DNA from: JANNPJ01 sp035474375
Lineage (GTDB): Bacteria > Actinomycetota > Actinomycetes > Actinomycetales > Kineosporiaceae
Length of the DNA: 64,000 nt
Assembly (NCBI GenBank): GCA_035474375.1
Contig: DATINJ010000382.1
Coordinates: 3,889 to 67,888, forward strand
Reading direction: 5' to 3'
A program made the translations under genes and the position numbers. Below, piece by piece: positions 17,021 through 28,090 of the stretch; the stretch's first letter is position 1; every line of letters starts with the position of its first letter. A model generated the notes under the pieces. The model saw only the letters and a list, made by a program, of their open reading frames with translations, was not told the origin of the DNA and searched no databases.

Positions 17021-17613
17021 GGGGACGGCGGATCGCTGCTCAAGCGGGCATGCAGGTGTTCGTCGGAACGGCGGCCGTCCACCGGGTAGCGCATCGCCGA
17101 GCGCATCACGCCCTCTGCCGAGTAGCCGGCCCGCTTGGCCACGCTGCAGGACCGCTCGTTCTCCACCGCGTGATAAAGCTCGACCCGATGCCAATCGAGC
17201 CGGTCGAAGACCAGCCGGGTCGCCGTCCGCAGCGCGCCGGAGGCCAGACCCCGACCGCGGCCTTCCGGTAGCAGCCAGTAGCCGACGGATCCGGTGCCGA
17301 TCTCCGCGTCGATCAGACCGAACCGTACCGAGCCGACGATCTGCCGGCTCGGATCGCAGATCGCCCAGGCGGCGCCCCGGCCCTGCTGCCACTGATCGGA
17401 CCAGGTGAGCAGGGCTGCCAGGGCGTCCCGCCGGTCGTCGATCAGCTGCCCGGCGTACTGCCGGACCAGGGCGTCGCGCATTCCGATCACCATGTCGGGG
17501 GCGTCGCTCGTGCTCCACGGCCGGAGCCGGTAGCCAGCGGTCAGCTCGAGTTGAGGTTGCCGGCGTCCGCTCATCGAAGGGATTCCATCACTGGATGGCC
17601 GCAGCTGTTGCAT
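17017..17613 (-). CDS. GNAT family N-acetyltransferase (RimJ/RimL-like)
   Basis: A 198-residue acetyltransferase of the Acetyltransf_3 (RimJ/RimL) type. The core runs from about residue 28 (YRLRPWSTSDAPDMV) to 185. Motif A is GYWLLPEGRGRGLASGAL (acetyl-CoA R/Q-x-x-G-x-G/A pattern), followed by the family-typical VENERSCSVAKRAGYSAEGV. Substrate unknown. The gene is 12 bp downstream of a two-domain GNAT gene on the same strand, so they are probably cotranscribed. Met14 is an alternative start. Confidence 0.88.
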   Translation of the reverse strand: MQQLRPSSDGIPSMSGRRQPQLELTAGYRLRPWSTSDAPDMVIGMRDALVRQYAGQLIDDRRDALAALLTWSDQWQQGRGAAWAICDPSRQIVGSVRFGLIDAEIGTGSVGYWLLPEGRGRGLASGALRTATRLVFDRLDWHRVELYHAVENERSCSVAKRAGYSAEGVMRSAMRYPVDGRRSDEHLHARLSSDPPSP

Positions 17614-17625
17614 CGGGTCCGGTGC

Positions 17626-18783
17626 TCAGCGCACCGCAGGCAGTTCGTCGGCGAGCAGATCGAAGCGCAGATGGTCGCTTCGGGTTCCGTCGCGGCGCAG
17701 GTTCCCGTCCCGATCTCGACCGGAGAAGGTGAAGCCTGCCTTCTCGGCCACCCGCTGGGAGGCGAGGTTGTCGACGTCCGTGCGGATCAGAATTCGGTCC
17801 AGGCCAAGACCACCGTCCTCCTCGGGCAACAGCGCATGCCGGGCCACGAGTTGAACTCCTTCCGTGATCACCCCACGACCGCGGGCGTCCGGATGCGTCC
17901 AGTAGCCGATCTCGCCCTGTGGATCGTTCGGGTCGCGGATGAATAGCGCCAGGTCGGCGAGCAGTCGGTCGTCATCGGGATCGGCGACCACCCACTGCAC
18001 CCCGCGACCGGCGGCCTGCTCGGCGCGAATCTGTTCCAGGTGCTGGCGGGCGTGGATCTCGGAGTAGTCGTCCGGCAATCCGGCCAGCCAGTGCCGGGTC
18101 TGCGGATCCCGGCAGGCCTCGACCATCCGGGGCACGTCCTGCTCGCGGTGCGCGCGCAGCACGGTCGTCTTGCCGATCACCGGGGCCGGGTCGTACCAGG
18201 GGTGCACCGGCTGCAACCGGGTATTGCGAGTGATCGCGGCCAGCCAGCCGTCGACCAGGTTGCCGCGTTGCTCCAGCAGGCCGGGCACCACGGCGTCCAC
18301 CCGGAACCCGACTGCCCAGGCGACCCGCCGACTCGCCCAGTTACCCACCTGAGCCCGCCAATGGACGACGTCGATCCTGGCGTCGTGGAACCCCCAGGGC
18401 AGGACGAGTCGCAGCGCCCGGGTCATCAACCCCTGGCCGCGGGCCCCAGCCGCGAGCGAGAAGCCCACCTCGGCCTGCCTGGCGTGTTGCGGGCGGAGGT
18501 TCACGTCACCGATCAAGCGGCCGTTGTGCTCGATGCCGAACTGATAGCGGCTACCGTCGGACCAGCCGGCTTCGTTCAGTGCCAGCCAGCCCTCGGCGTG
18601 CTTGCGCTCGTACGGTTGCGGAAGCGATGACCACTGACTGATCAGCGGGTCGTTGGAGATCTCGACGATGGCGTCGAGATCTTCGGTGCGGAACCCACGC
18701 AGCGTGACAACGCCGTCGGTCAGGGTGGGAATCGGGCCGTGGAAAGCGCCGGGCGGGGAGCTCACCACAGGAGCCTGACGCAC
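17626..18783 (-). CDS. Tandem-domain GNAT acetyltransferase
   Basis: A 385-residue protein with two complete GNAT folds. Domain 1 (about 20-185) has LRGFRTEDLDAIVEISNDP and AAGARGQGLMTRAL. Domain 2 (about 205-375) has LRAHREQDVPRMVEACRDP and HPDARGRGVITEGVQL, then VDNLASQRVAEKAGFTFSG. Both keep the acetyl-CoA-binding R-G-x-G pattern. With the downstream gene this makes three RimJ/L-like domains in one operon. The substrate is unknown; protein N-termini or small molecules are possible. Confidence 0.87.
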   Translation of the reverse strand: MRQAPVVSSPPGAFHGPIPTLTDGVVTLRGFRTEDLDAIVEISNDPLISQWSSLPQPYERKHAEGWLALNEAGWSDGSRYQFGIEHNGRLIGDVNLRPQHARQAEVGFSLAAGARGQGLMTRALRLVLPWGFHDARIDVVHWRAQVGNWASRRVAWAVGFRVDAVVPGLLEQRGNLVDGWLAAITRNTRLQPVHPWYDPAPVIGKTTVLRAHREQDVPRMVEACRDPQTRHWLAGLPDDYSEIHARQHLEQIRAEQAAGRGVQWVVADPDDDRLLADLALFIRDPNDPQGEIGYWTHPDARGRGVITEGVQLVARHALLPEEDGGLGLDRILIRTDVDNLASQRVAEKAGFTFSGRDRDGNLRRDGTRSDHLRFDLLADELPAVR

Positions 18784-18937
18784 CGTTCGGGCGTCGGCAA
18801 ACGCGTTTCGTTGCCAAGCTGTCTACGATGGCCTGTGGCATGTACGGGCACGGCTGGATGCCGCCGTTCGTCATGCCTATAGCGGCGGTGCGATTCGACC
18901 GCAGATCGCACAGTTCAATGACTTGGGAGAACACCCC

Positions 18938-21652
<2,715 letters not shown>

Positions 21653-21657
21653 AACAG

Positions 21658-21695
21658 TGATCGGGGCGAACGGTTCGACCGTCTCGCCCTGATCA
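21658..21695. terminator. Hairpin downstream of secA
   Basis: TGATCGGGGCGAACGG (21658-21673) pairs with CCGTCTCGCCCTGATCA (21679-21695) around a four-to-five-base loop, starting 5 bp after the secA stop. The following TTTCTCC is only weakly T-rich. Confidence 0.7.
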
Positions 21696-21824
21696 TCCGG
21701 TTTCTCCCGCTGGGCCGCGCAGACTCTCACCCGTCTGCGCGGCCCTGTCACTCTCCAGGCCGATCGATTCGGCCGGCCGACCTGCCGATCTCATTGCCAC
21801 GGGCAATTGAGGGGCGGTCGATAC

Positions 21825-22856
21825 ATGTCGCGTCAGCGACGGATCAAGGCATTGCTGTGTACCGGAATTGGCGCTTTGGCGGTGGCGATCGCGGCTGTGC
21901 CCGTCGGCGGGACCGCGACCGCCTCGACCGTTTCCAGCGGTGCCGGCGCGATCACCCAGTACGGCACGGTGGTCTTCGTTCCGGACGGAGACACGATCGA
22001 TGTCAAGATCGACGACGTCCCGGCGGATTCTGGCCGGGAAGGCACCCGAATCCGGTTCCTGGCGACGCAGGCCATGGAGATTTACGAATATCACCACGAC
22101 CTGACCAAGTCCACGGGTGAGTGCCATGCGGTCGAGGCCGCCGTACGGCTCAAGGAATTGCTCTTCAAGGCGGACGGCAGCGGCCGACGAGTGCGGTTGA
22201 CCGCCCGGGACGCCAGCAGTAGCAACCTCGGCCGGGAGTCGCGCTTCGTCGCCACCCGGACGGCAGAGGGCAGCTGGGAGGACGTCGGAACGGTGCTGGT
22301 GCGTGAGGGCCAGGTGATCCCGAGCTACCAGAAAGTGGAATACACCTATAACCAGGTCTATCGGCAGCTCTCGCAAGCGGCTGCTGCCGCGGGAGTTGGC
22401 CTCTGGGACACAAACTTCTGCGGCGCCGGCCCGGCCGCCAACCTGTCTGTTCGAGTCAAGTGGGACGCCGACGGGGATGACTCGACCAACGTCAACGGCG
22501 AGTACGTGAAGATCACCAACCACGGCTCGGTCGCGGTGAAGCTGGAAGGCTGGTGGGTGCGGGACTCCGCCACCCGAAAGCTAGCCACCCCGGAGCGGAC
22601 GCGGCGGGGCTTCATCTTTCCCAGTGGGGCAAAGGTGGCCGCTGGTTCGTCGGTGTACGTGCATGACGGGAAGGCGCCGGCTGCTCCCGCCGCTCGGCAT
22701 TACTATGCCGGCCTCAGCGCGCCTATCTTTGAAAACGTTACCTCCAAGCCGGTTTACCTGGGCGACGGCGCTTACTTGTTCGATCCACAAGGGGACTTGC
22801 GGGGCTGGCAGCAATACCCTTGCGTGTCCACGAAACTGCACGCTTGTACGCGATGA
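21825..22856 (+). CDS. Secreted nuclease-like protein with lamin tail domain
   Basis: A 343-residue exported protein. The signal peptide (about 1-33) ends near ATAST. Residues about 40-195 resemble a staphylococcal-nuclease (thermonuclease) domain: VVFVPDGDTIDVKIDD supplies the acidic metal site and GTRIRFLATQAMEIYEY the first Arg. Residues about 205-340 resemble a lamin-tail (LTD) beta-sandwich (NVNGEYVKITNHGSVAVKLE, then W-W-V-R-D). The combination suggests extracellular nucleic-acid cleavage or cell-surface binding. Start chosen at ATG 21825. It is monocistronic between the secA terminator and a convergent locus. Confidence 0.8.
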   Translation: MSRQRRIKALLCTGIGALAVAIAAVPVGGTATASTVSSGAGAITQYGTVVFVPDGDTIDVKIDDVPADSGREGTRIRFLATQAMEIYEYHHDLTKSTGECHAVEAAVRLKELLFKADGSGRRVRLTARDASSSNLGRESRFVATRTAEGSWEDVGTVLVREGQVIPSYQKVEYTYNQVYRQLSQAAAAAGVGLWDTNFCGAGPAANLSVRVKWDADGDDSTNVNGEYVKITNHGSVAVKLEGWWVRDSATRKLATPERTRRGFIFPSGAKVAAGSSVYVHDGKAPAAPAARHYYAGLSAPIFENVTSKPVYLGDGAYLFDPQGDLRGWQQYPCVSTKLHACTR

Positions 22857-22870
22857 ACCCCAATGATTGC

Positions 22871-22950
22871 CGTGCTGCTCGGTCGGGATGATGGCCGTGC
22901 TGCCCGGTCTGCACAATTGTCGTGCTGTTCGGTCGGGATGATTGCCGTGC
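22871..22950. repeat. Imperfect 25-bp tandem repeat
   Basis: CGTGCTG-type units begin at 22871, 22896, 22921 and 22946 (the last partial), an exact 25-bp period. The array fills the gap between two convergent genes and stops at the stop codon of the leftward gene. Confidence 0.8.
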
Positions 22951-23553
22951 CTAACCGATCTCCAGTTCGGTGACTCGCCAGCGACCGTGTAGGCCCTCCA
23001 TCCGGAATGCGACTGCGCGAACCCGATCGGGTTCGGCAATGACGGCACTGACCTCGCATACCCCGGCCCGGGGGGCGCAGGCGACCAAGGCGCGAACCCG
23101 AGGCTTGGACGCCGTGGCGATTCCCCGTCTGGCTCTGGCTGTCAGGGCTCCCCGACGCACGAGGATGGCGTGCACCTCCGGGGTGGTCCAACGCACCAAC
23201 TGCCCGGCCGAGCGCAGCCCGCCCGCCACCTCCATGGCGGCCTGGATGAACGTGGCGGCCCAAAGCTTCGGCTCAGGAAGCAAAGCCGCACGGTCTGGTT
23301 TCCGCTTGGCTGTCGCCTGGGCGACCGGCTGCTCGGATGCGCTGAGGTCGACAGCTTCGGTTGGTAGTGCCAGCGCCAGCGTTCCCTGGGTGTGCGCCGT
23401 AGTAGTCGTTCGGTCGTATCGGAAAACTCTTGAAGCGGAACGTGGTTCGTGTTTCGGAACGGCGGAGCGGCGGAGCCGGGGTAGGGTCGGATTGGCGGCG
23501 ATGCCAGGAGTGCTTTCGGGTGGTCGGGTGACCGGTAGTGCCGAACTCATCAT
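22951..23553 (-). CDS. Rv3235 family protein
   Basis: The start is the ATG at 23553, overlapping the stop of the LysM gene by 4 bp (ATGA), giving 200 residues. The conserved C-terminal half (about 95-200: LWAATFIQAAMEVAGGLRSA, ...VRALVACAPRAGVCEVSAVI, ...GRWRVTELEIG) resembles the actinobacterial Rv3235/DUF6459 family found near secA in Mycobacterium. The N-terminus is Pro/Ser/Arg-rich. No catalytic motif is visible. Function unknown; coupling to the LysM protein suggests an envelope-associated role. Confidence 0.8.
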   Translation of the reverse strand: MMSSALPVTRPPESTPGIAANPTLPRLRRSAVPKHEPRSASRVFRYDRTTTTAHTQGTLALALPTEAVDLSASEQPVAQATAKRKPDRAALLPEPKLWAATFIQAAMEVAGGLRSAGQLVRWTTPEVHAILVRRGALTARARRGIATASKPRVRALVACAPRAGVCEVSAVIAEPDRVRAVAFRMEGLHGRWRVTELEIG

Positions 23554-24587
23554 CCACCTCGATTCTCGGAGTCGGCCGTAACACTGGTTCCAGTAGAGGT
23601 TTTCGCATCGTCTCGGGAGCCGGACCGGGCGGCTGGTCCAGCTCGATGGCGGCCGAGGTGAGCGTCCGATGCGGGTGGACGCAGCCGCTCCCCAGGAACG
23701 AGATAGTCGGGGTCGTTGCCGATTACAGCTCGATTCGCGGTGAACCAATGTGGCCAGTCGCGGGCGATCTCTGCGTTCGTCGCCGTCGGGCCGAGGTGGT
23801 GTTCGGCGACGCTCCACAGCGTGTCGCCGCGGCGCACGACGACCTCGTCATCGCTCGTGGACGGCTTCCTCGTGGACGACTCGCTCGCGGCCGGCGCTCT
23901 CGTCGGCGGCCTTCTCGTGGGCGACGTGCTTGTGGGTGGCGTGCTTGTGGATGGCTCGCTCGTGGGCGACGTGCTTGTGGACGGCTCGCTCGTGGGCGAT
24001 GCGGGTCTGGGCGGACGGTTCGGGATCCATCCCGGAAGCAGTTCGGATTGCGGTGCTGGGGTCGGGGCGAGGCCGCGAGTGATGGGTCGAACAGTGGCGG
24101 CGGCTACCGGAGCCCAGGCTGGGGATAGTCCTTCGGTAAGGAGCGGTTGTGCGCCACGGGTTCGAGTGGCTACCAGTTCCGAGGCCGGGTGCCGGGCGCT
24201 CGCGTGCGCGGTGGCAGGACCGGCCGCGATGGCGACCCCGAGCACCGCAGCGACGGCGTTGCGCAGTGCTTTGGGCGCCAGTACGCGGGCGGTGCTGGTC
24301 ACGGTGGTGCCGACGGCCGAGGATCTGGACCCGAGTGCCGCCAGCACGCTGAGAAGCAGGGCGCTGAGCAACCAGAGCGAGATGGCCAAGGCCACAGAAC
24401 CGCAGATGGCGGCCAGTGCCTGGTCGACGCTGGCCGGACCGGGTTCAAGCACCGAGCGCCAGGCGGACTCGCTCACCGACATGAGTTGCAGGCAGAGCAT
24501 CGCCAGCAGGGCGAGTCCCGAGCCGGTAAGGGCTAGCCCGCGAGTTCGGGGCGCGGAGAGTGGTTGACGAATCTGAGGTGAGTTCAC
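23550..24587 (-). CDS. LysM domain membrane protein
   Basis: I chose the GTG at 24587, preceded by GGAGGA at good spacing, giving 345 residues; the frame stays open upstream to 24875 but that would overlap the divergent gene. Hydrophobic segments lie at about 16-38, 55-85 and 113-132. A Pro/Ser/Thr-rich linker with near-repeats of P-T-S-E-P-S-T-S-T spans about 195-250. A LysM-like module (about 254-308: DEVVVRRGDTLWSVAEHHLG, ...DYLVPGERLRPP) should bind peptidoglycan. The next gene, Rv3235 family, is translationally coupled. Confidence 0.82.
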   Translation of the reverse strand: MNSPQIRQPLSAPRTRGLALTGSGLALLAMLCLQLMSVSESAWRSVLEPGPASVDQALAAICGSVALAISLWLLSALLLSVLAALGSRSSAVGTTVTSTARVLAPKALRNAVAAVLGVAIAAGPATAHASARHPASELVATRTRGAQPLLTEGLSPAWAPVAAATVRPITRGLAPTPAPQSELLPGWIPNRPPRPASPTSEPSTSTSPTSEPSTSTPPTSTSPTRRPPTRAPAASESSTRKPSTSDDEVVVRRGDTLWSVAEHHLGPTATNAEIARDWPHWFTANRAVIGNDPDYLVPGERLRPPASDAHLGRHRAGPAARSGSRDDAKTSTGTSVTADSENRGG

Positions 24588-24690
24588 GTCTCCTCCGGCC
24601 CTTGGCTGACGCTGTTCCAGCACTTGATGTCGTTTGATGCCTTTTAGTGTCGCTTGATGCAAGTGATGGCGTCCAGTGCTGCGTCGAATC

Positions 24691-24699
24691 TGTGGATAA
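24691..24699 (-). promoter_or_regulatory. DnaA-box-like nonamer
   Basis: Perfect TTATCCACA (read as TGTGGATAA on the + strand) between the divergent LysM and conserved hypothetical genes, 39 bp before the latter's start. One of five perfect copies in the window. Confidence 0.45.
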
Positions 24700-24737
24700 G
24701 TCCCAAACGGTGGGTGCGAGACGGCTAGCGTCAGCAG

Positions 24738-25286
24738 ATGCGTTGGGAGCGACTGTTCGACGATCTCGAGGCGCAGTTGGAGGCAGAGGAACGCACTGCT
24801 GCCGAGGGTGAGATCGCCGATCTCGTCCGTGCTGAGCGCGCACGCCTGGCTGTCGTCGATCGATTGAAAGCCCACCTCGGTGAGCCGCTCACCTGGGCAT
24901 TGGTCACCGGTGAACCGGCATTGACCGGTCGATTGCTGGACGTCGGTGCCGACTGGGTGCTGGTCGCGACGGCAAGCGGGGAGTCGCTGATCCCGATCGG
25001 CGCGGTCCAGTCCATCACTGGGTTGTCCCGGTTCACTGCGCCGGAGGCCGGCGAGGTCGCGCGACGACTGGGGATCGGAGTGATCCTGCGTGGGTTGTCC
25101 CGTGACCGCGCTGTGGTTGGGATCCGGCTAAAGGGAGACCAGCGAGTGACCGGAACCATCGACCGGGTCGGGGTCGATCACTGCGATCTCGCCGTCCACC
25201 CGGAGGACGAACCCCGCCGCGAACGCGCGGTGCGTGAGGTGCGCTGCGTGCTGCTGCCCGCCATCGTCGGGGTCAGCGTTCGCTGA
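24738..25286 (+). CDS. Conserved actinobacterial hypothetical protein
   Basis: A 182-residue soluble protein. Residues 1-45 form an acidic/basic helix (MRWERLFDDLEAQLEAEERT) and the remainder alternates strands and helices (WVLVATASGESLIPIGAVQS). The second half reads VTGTIDRVGVDHCDLAVHPE, an Sm-like or SAF-like beta pattern, but I cannot assign a family with confidence. It is divergent from the LysM gene, with a DnaA-box-like nonamer between them, and is followed by a G-rich tract. Codon use looks normal for the genome. Confidence 0.8.
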   Translation: MRWERLFDDLEAQLEAEERTAAEGEIADLVRAERARLAVVDRLKAHLGEPLTWALVTGEPALTGRLLDVGADWVLVATASGESLIPIGAVQSITGLSRFTAPEAGEVARRLGIGVILRGLSRDRAVVGIRLKGDQRVTGTIDRVGVDHCDLAVHPEDEPRRERAVREVRCVLLPAIVGVSVR

Positions 25287-25317
25287 CGCGGCCGGTGAGA
25301 TTCGACCCGAGTCTCCG

Positions 25318-25389
25318 GGCGGGTCGCTTCGGGCGGGTGGGTCCGGGGGTGGGCTCGGGACGTGGGCTCGGGGCGGTGGGCTGGGGGAG
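25318..25389 (+). other. G-rich tract with many G3+ runs (G-quadruplex potential)
   Basis: About a dozen runs of three to five G separated by one to seven bases lie on the + strand between two convergent genes. The pattern satisfies the usual quadruplex motif several times over. A role is unproven. Confidence 0.55.
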
Positions 25390-25410
25390 TATGGGCTGCG
25401 GCGCAGTGGA

Positions 25411-25647
25411 TCAGGCGTCGTCCGCGTGATCCTCGACCGCCGTTGGCCGGGACCGGACCATGTCCCGGGTCTCGGCGTACTTCCGCTGGATGTAGTTCTC
25501 CAGTTCGGTGGCTTCCACTCGCCACTGGCCTCGGCCGCCTACCTGAATCGCCGGTAAATCGCCGCTGTGGACCAGCGTGTAGGCCTGCCTCGCCGAGATG
25601 TTCAGCATCTCCGCGACATCCGCCAGTTGAAGAAAGCGGGGTTCCAC
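25411..25647 (-). CDS. Small HTH (excisionase/BldC-type) DNA-binding protein
   Basis: A 78-residue protein. Residues 6-55 form a MerR/excisionase-type winged helix (LQLADVAEMLNISARQAYTL, ...LPAIQVGGRGQWRVEATELE) as in BldC-like proteins and HTH_17. The C-terminal tail is acidic and disordered. No integrase or phage gene is nearby, so a chromosomal regulator is likelier than a phage excisionase. It ends convergent to the conserved hypothetical gene. Its upstream region contains two perfect DnaA-box-like nonamers. Confidence 0.85.
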   Translation of the reverse strand: MEPRFLQLADVAEMLNISARQAYTLVHSGDLPAIQVGGRGQWRVEATELENYIQRKYAETRDMVRSRPTAVEDHADDA

Positions 25648-25725
25648 GCAGCCCTCCTGTGATTTCGGCCGAGCGAATACTCGGTTCCGGCAAGTGTGGC
25701 ACGCAGGGTTGTCGGCCGTGTCGAG

Positions 25726-25761
25726 TTATCCACAGGCCAGAGGACCGGCGGTTTATCCACA
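25726..25761 (+). promoter_or_regulatory. Pair of DnaA-box-like nonamers
   Basis: TTATCCACA occurs perfectly at 25726-25734 and 25753-25761, 27 bp apart and in the same orientation. The pair sits in the 359-bp gap between the HTH gene (leftward) and the SAF gene (rightward), just before a 17-bp tandem array. DnaA binding is inferred from sequence only. Confidence 0.5.
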
Positions 25762-25917
25762 GTTCCCGGAATGGCTGTCCCGAAGGTCCGTATTCTGCCA
25801 ACATGTCGGCGAAAACGTGCGAGGTGAAGGGTTGGATCAGAATCGTCGGCTTCGAGGGTCTGCGGGGAGAAGTTGCGGGTAGGAGCAGGCAGAGCCGGTC
25901 GGCATCGGTCCAGTAGT

Positions 25918-25985
25918 GCAGATGATCCGGCAATGCAGATGATCCGACGATGCAGATGATCCGGCGGCTCAGGTAGTCCGGCGGG
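25918..25985. repeat. 17-bp tandem array upstream of the SAF gene
   Basis: Units starting GCAGATGATCCG begin at 25918, 25935 and 25952 with a more divergent fourth at 25969, an exact 17-bp period. The array ends about 20 bp before the SAF gene start, so it overlaps the expected promoter or leader. Confidence 0.85.
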
Positions 25986-26006
25986 GCAGACAGAGGGGGC
26001 ACCTCA

Positions 26007-26693
26007 ATGACGCTGACCGGTACCGCCGCGCCACTCAGCGAGCTCACGGCGCCTCGGCTGAGACGACCTTCGTGGCGCGATCCCCGATTGTTGATCGGGC
26101 TCGTCCTGCTGCTCACCTCGGTAGCTCTCGGTGCCAGGGTGGTGGCGTTGGCCGATCGCACCGAACCGGTCTACGCGGCGCGGGTCACCCTTCCGTCCGG
26201 AACACCGCTTACCTCCGACGCGCTGAAGGTCGTCCGGTTTCGGCTCACGGGCACGGCGGCCGGCTACCTGGACGCGCGGCACCCCCTGCCGGCGGGCCAG
26301 GTCATGGTCCGGCCGGTCGGTGCCGGGGAACTCGTCCCACTCACCTCGATCGCCTCGGCCGGTCAACTCTTGGTCCGGCCGGTGAGCATCCCGATCGACG
26401 CTGATCCGCCACGCGGGCTGGCTCCCGGTGGCGTGGTGGACCTCTGGGCCTCCGCCAAGCGCCGGGACGACGTGGGCGGTGGATATGACCCGCCCGAACA
26501 AATCGCCCATGCGGTCGAGGTCTTCGACCTGCGCATCCCGGGCGCTGGGCTGTCGGCGAGCCGCACCGGATCCGTCGAGGTGCTGCTGAGTTCCGAGGAT
26601 CTCGCGCCGGTGCTGGATGCGCTGGCGAACCAGGCACGAGTGGCGGTCTTGCCGGTGCCCGGCCTGATCGCTCGCGATCAGGAGCAGCGATGA
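26007..26693 (+). CDS. SAF domain protein (CpaB/RcpC-like, Tad pilus associated)
   Basis: A 228-residue protein with one N-terminal membrane helix (about 31-52, LLIGLVLLLTSVALGARVVA), then an extracytoplasmic SAF beta-clip domain (about 55-115: VYAARVTLPSGTPLTSDALK). The remainder resembles the RcpC/CpaB C-terminal region. CpaB proteins assist Flp/Tad pilus assembly. Its stop overlaps the start of the CpaE-like gene by 4 bp (ATGA), supporting a pilus-assembly operon, although tadA and the rest lie 22 kb away. Confidence 0.83.
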   Translation: MTLTGTAAPLSELTAPRLRRPSWRDPRLLIGLVLLLTSVALGARVVALADRTEPVYAARVTLPSGTPLTSDALKVVRFRLTGTAAGYLDARHPLPAGQVMVRPVGAGELVPLTSIASAGQLLVRPVSIPIDADPPRGLAPGGVVDLWASAKRRDDVGGGYDPPEQIAHAVEVFDLRIPGAGLSASRTGSVEVLLSSEDLAPVLDALANQARVAVLPVPGLIARDQEQR

Positions 26694-28066
26694 GTCGTAC
26701 CGGGGCAACACTGACTGTCCTGACCGCCGTTGTCGGCGACGGCGAGGCTCCGTTGGTCTCCGGCCTGGAACGCTCCTCGGCCGGTGTCCAGGTCGTCCGC
26801 CGATGCGCTGATCTGGTCGAACTGTTGTCGGCGGCAGCAGCCGGGTTGGCCCGAGCGGTCGTGCTGTCCGCGGATCTGCAACGCCTGGATCGCGACGCGA
26901 TAGCCCAGCTGACCGCGGTTGGCGTGGCCGTGATCGGGCTGTTCGATCCGAAGGACGCTGCGGCCGCCCGAAGGCTGGCCGATCTCGGAGTGCAGCAGGT
27001 GTTGCCGGCTGACACCCCGACCGAGGAGATCGCCGCAGCGGTGACGTCAGCCGTCGCGGATCTTTCCGATCACCAGGCCCGAGCCGCTCGAAGTCGGTTG
27101 GGGATAGCGGATCCGGGCCTTGCGGCGCCGGCTCCGCCGAGCAGGCGTCGGGCCGGGTCGGTGCCGTCGGCTCGGCCGCCGGGCCGGGTGGTCGCCGTCT
27201 GGGGCCCGGTCGGCGGACCCGGAAGGACGACGGTCGCAGTCACGCTCGCCGCCGAACTGGCGGCGGCCGGTCACGAGACCTTGCTGGTGGACGCCGACAC
27301 GTACGGCGCGAGCGTGGCTCAGTCGCTGGGCCTGCTGGACGAGTCGGCAGGCCTCGCCGCGGCTGCTCGGGCTGCGAACCAGGGCGCCCTGGACGTTCCC
27401 CGGCTCGCCGAGTTCGCGCCCTATGCCGGGGCGCGATTGCGCGTACTCACCGGACTTCCGCAGTCTCGTCGCTGGCCGGAACTGCGCTCCGCCGCGCTGG
27501 ACACGGTCTGGCAGCACGCTCGCCGACTGGCAACCTGGACGGTGATCGATGCCGGATTCGGCTTGGAAGCGGACGAGGAGATGATGTTCGACACCGCTGC
27601 TCCACGCCGGCACGGGGCCACCCTCTCCGCGGTGACCAGCGCAGATCTGGTCATCGCCGTCGGTGCCGCCGAGCCACTGGGGCTGCAACGTCTGCTCAGC
27701 GGGCTGCAAGATCTTGCCGAGGTCGTACCGGCCGGCTCGCCGCTCAAAGTGGTGGTGACGAAAGTCCGTGACGCCGCGGTCGGGGCGAACGCCGAACAAC
27801 GGGTTCGGGAGGCGTTGGACCGCTATGCCGGGGTCCGGGACGTGGTGCTGATCCCAGACGATCGGGCGGTACTGGACGCGGCCATGCTGGCTGGTCGGTC
27901 GCTCACCGAGCATGCGCCGACCGCACCGGCGTGCCGGCCGCTGACCGAACTTGCGAGCCACCTGGCCGCCGAGGCCGGCCTGCGTCACGATCAAGGGCGA
28001 TCCGGCGGACGTCTCGGTCGAGGGGGACGGCGGCGCGGCCCGCGCCGGGCCCGCCGCTCAGCCTGA
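26690..28066 (+). CDS. CpaE-like ParA/MinD family ATPase
   Basis: A 458-residue protein. Residues about 1-130 form a receiver-like pseudo-domain. After a Pro-rich linker comes the ParA/MinD-type ATPase (about 160-430), with P-loop GPVGGPGRTTVAVTLAAELA and Walker B-like LLVDADTYGASVAQSLG. The usual P-loop Lys is Arg here (GRTT), a variant I believe recurs in actinobacterial CpaE-like proteins. CpaE localises Tad pilus machinery. The last 30 residues are Arg/Gly-rich and may be poorly conserved. Translationally coupled to the SAF gene. Confidence 0.85.
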   Translation: MSRTGATLTVLTAVVGDGEAPLVSGLERSSAGVQVVRRCADLVELLSAAAAGLARAVVLSADLQRLDRDAIAQLTAVGVAVIGLFDPKDAAAARRLADLGVQQVLPADTPTEEIAAAVTSAVADLSDHQARAARSRLGIADPGLAAPAPPSRRRAGSVPSARPPGRVVAVWGPVGGPGRTTVAVTLAAELAAAGHETLLVDADTYGASVAQSLGLLDESAGLAAAARAANQGALDVPRLAEFAPYAGARLRVLTGLPQSRRWPELRSAALDTVWQHARRLATWTVIDAGFGLEADEEMMFDTAAPRRHGATLSAVTSADLVIAVGAAEPLGLQRLLSGLQDLAEVVPAGSPLKVVVTKVRDAAVGANAEQRVREALDRYAGVRDVVLIPDDRAVLDAAMLAGRSLTEHAPTAPACRPLTELASHLAAEAGLRHDQGRSGGRLGRGGRRRGPRRARRSA

Positions 28067-28090
28067 CCCCTGGCTGGCGATCGATCGGCC

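Noticed and set aside
23554..23817. Extension of the Rv3235-family gene
   Set aside because: Translates the LysM gene in another frame; the ATGA overlap start at 23553 is better.
25411..25647. Phage excisionase
   Set aside because: The HTH type also occurs in BldC-like chromosomal regulators, and no integrase or attachment site is visible nearby.
25726..25761. Chromosomal origin of replication
   Set aside because: Only two boxes per cluster and no dnaA, dnaN or gyrB genes nearby.
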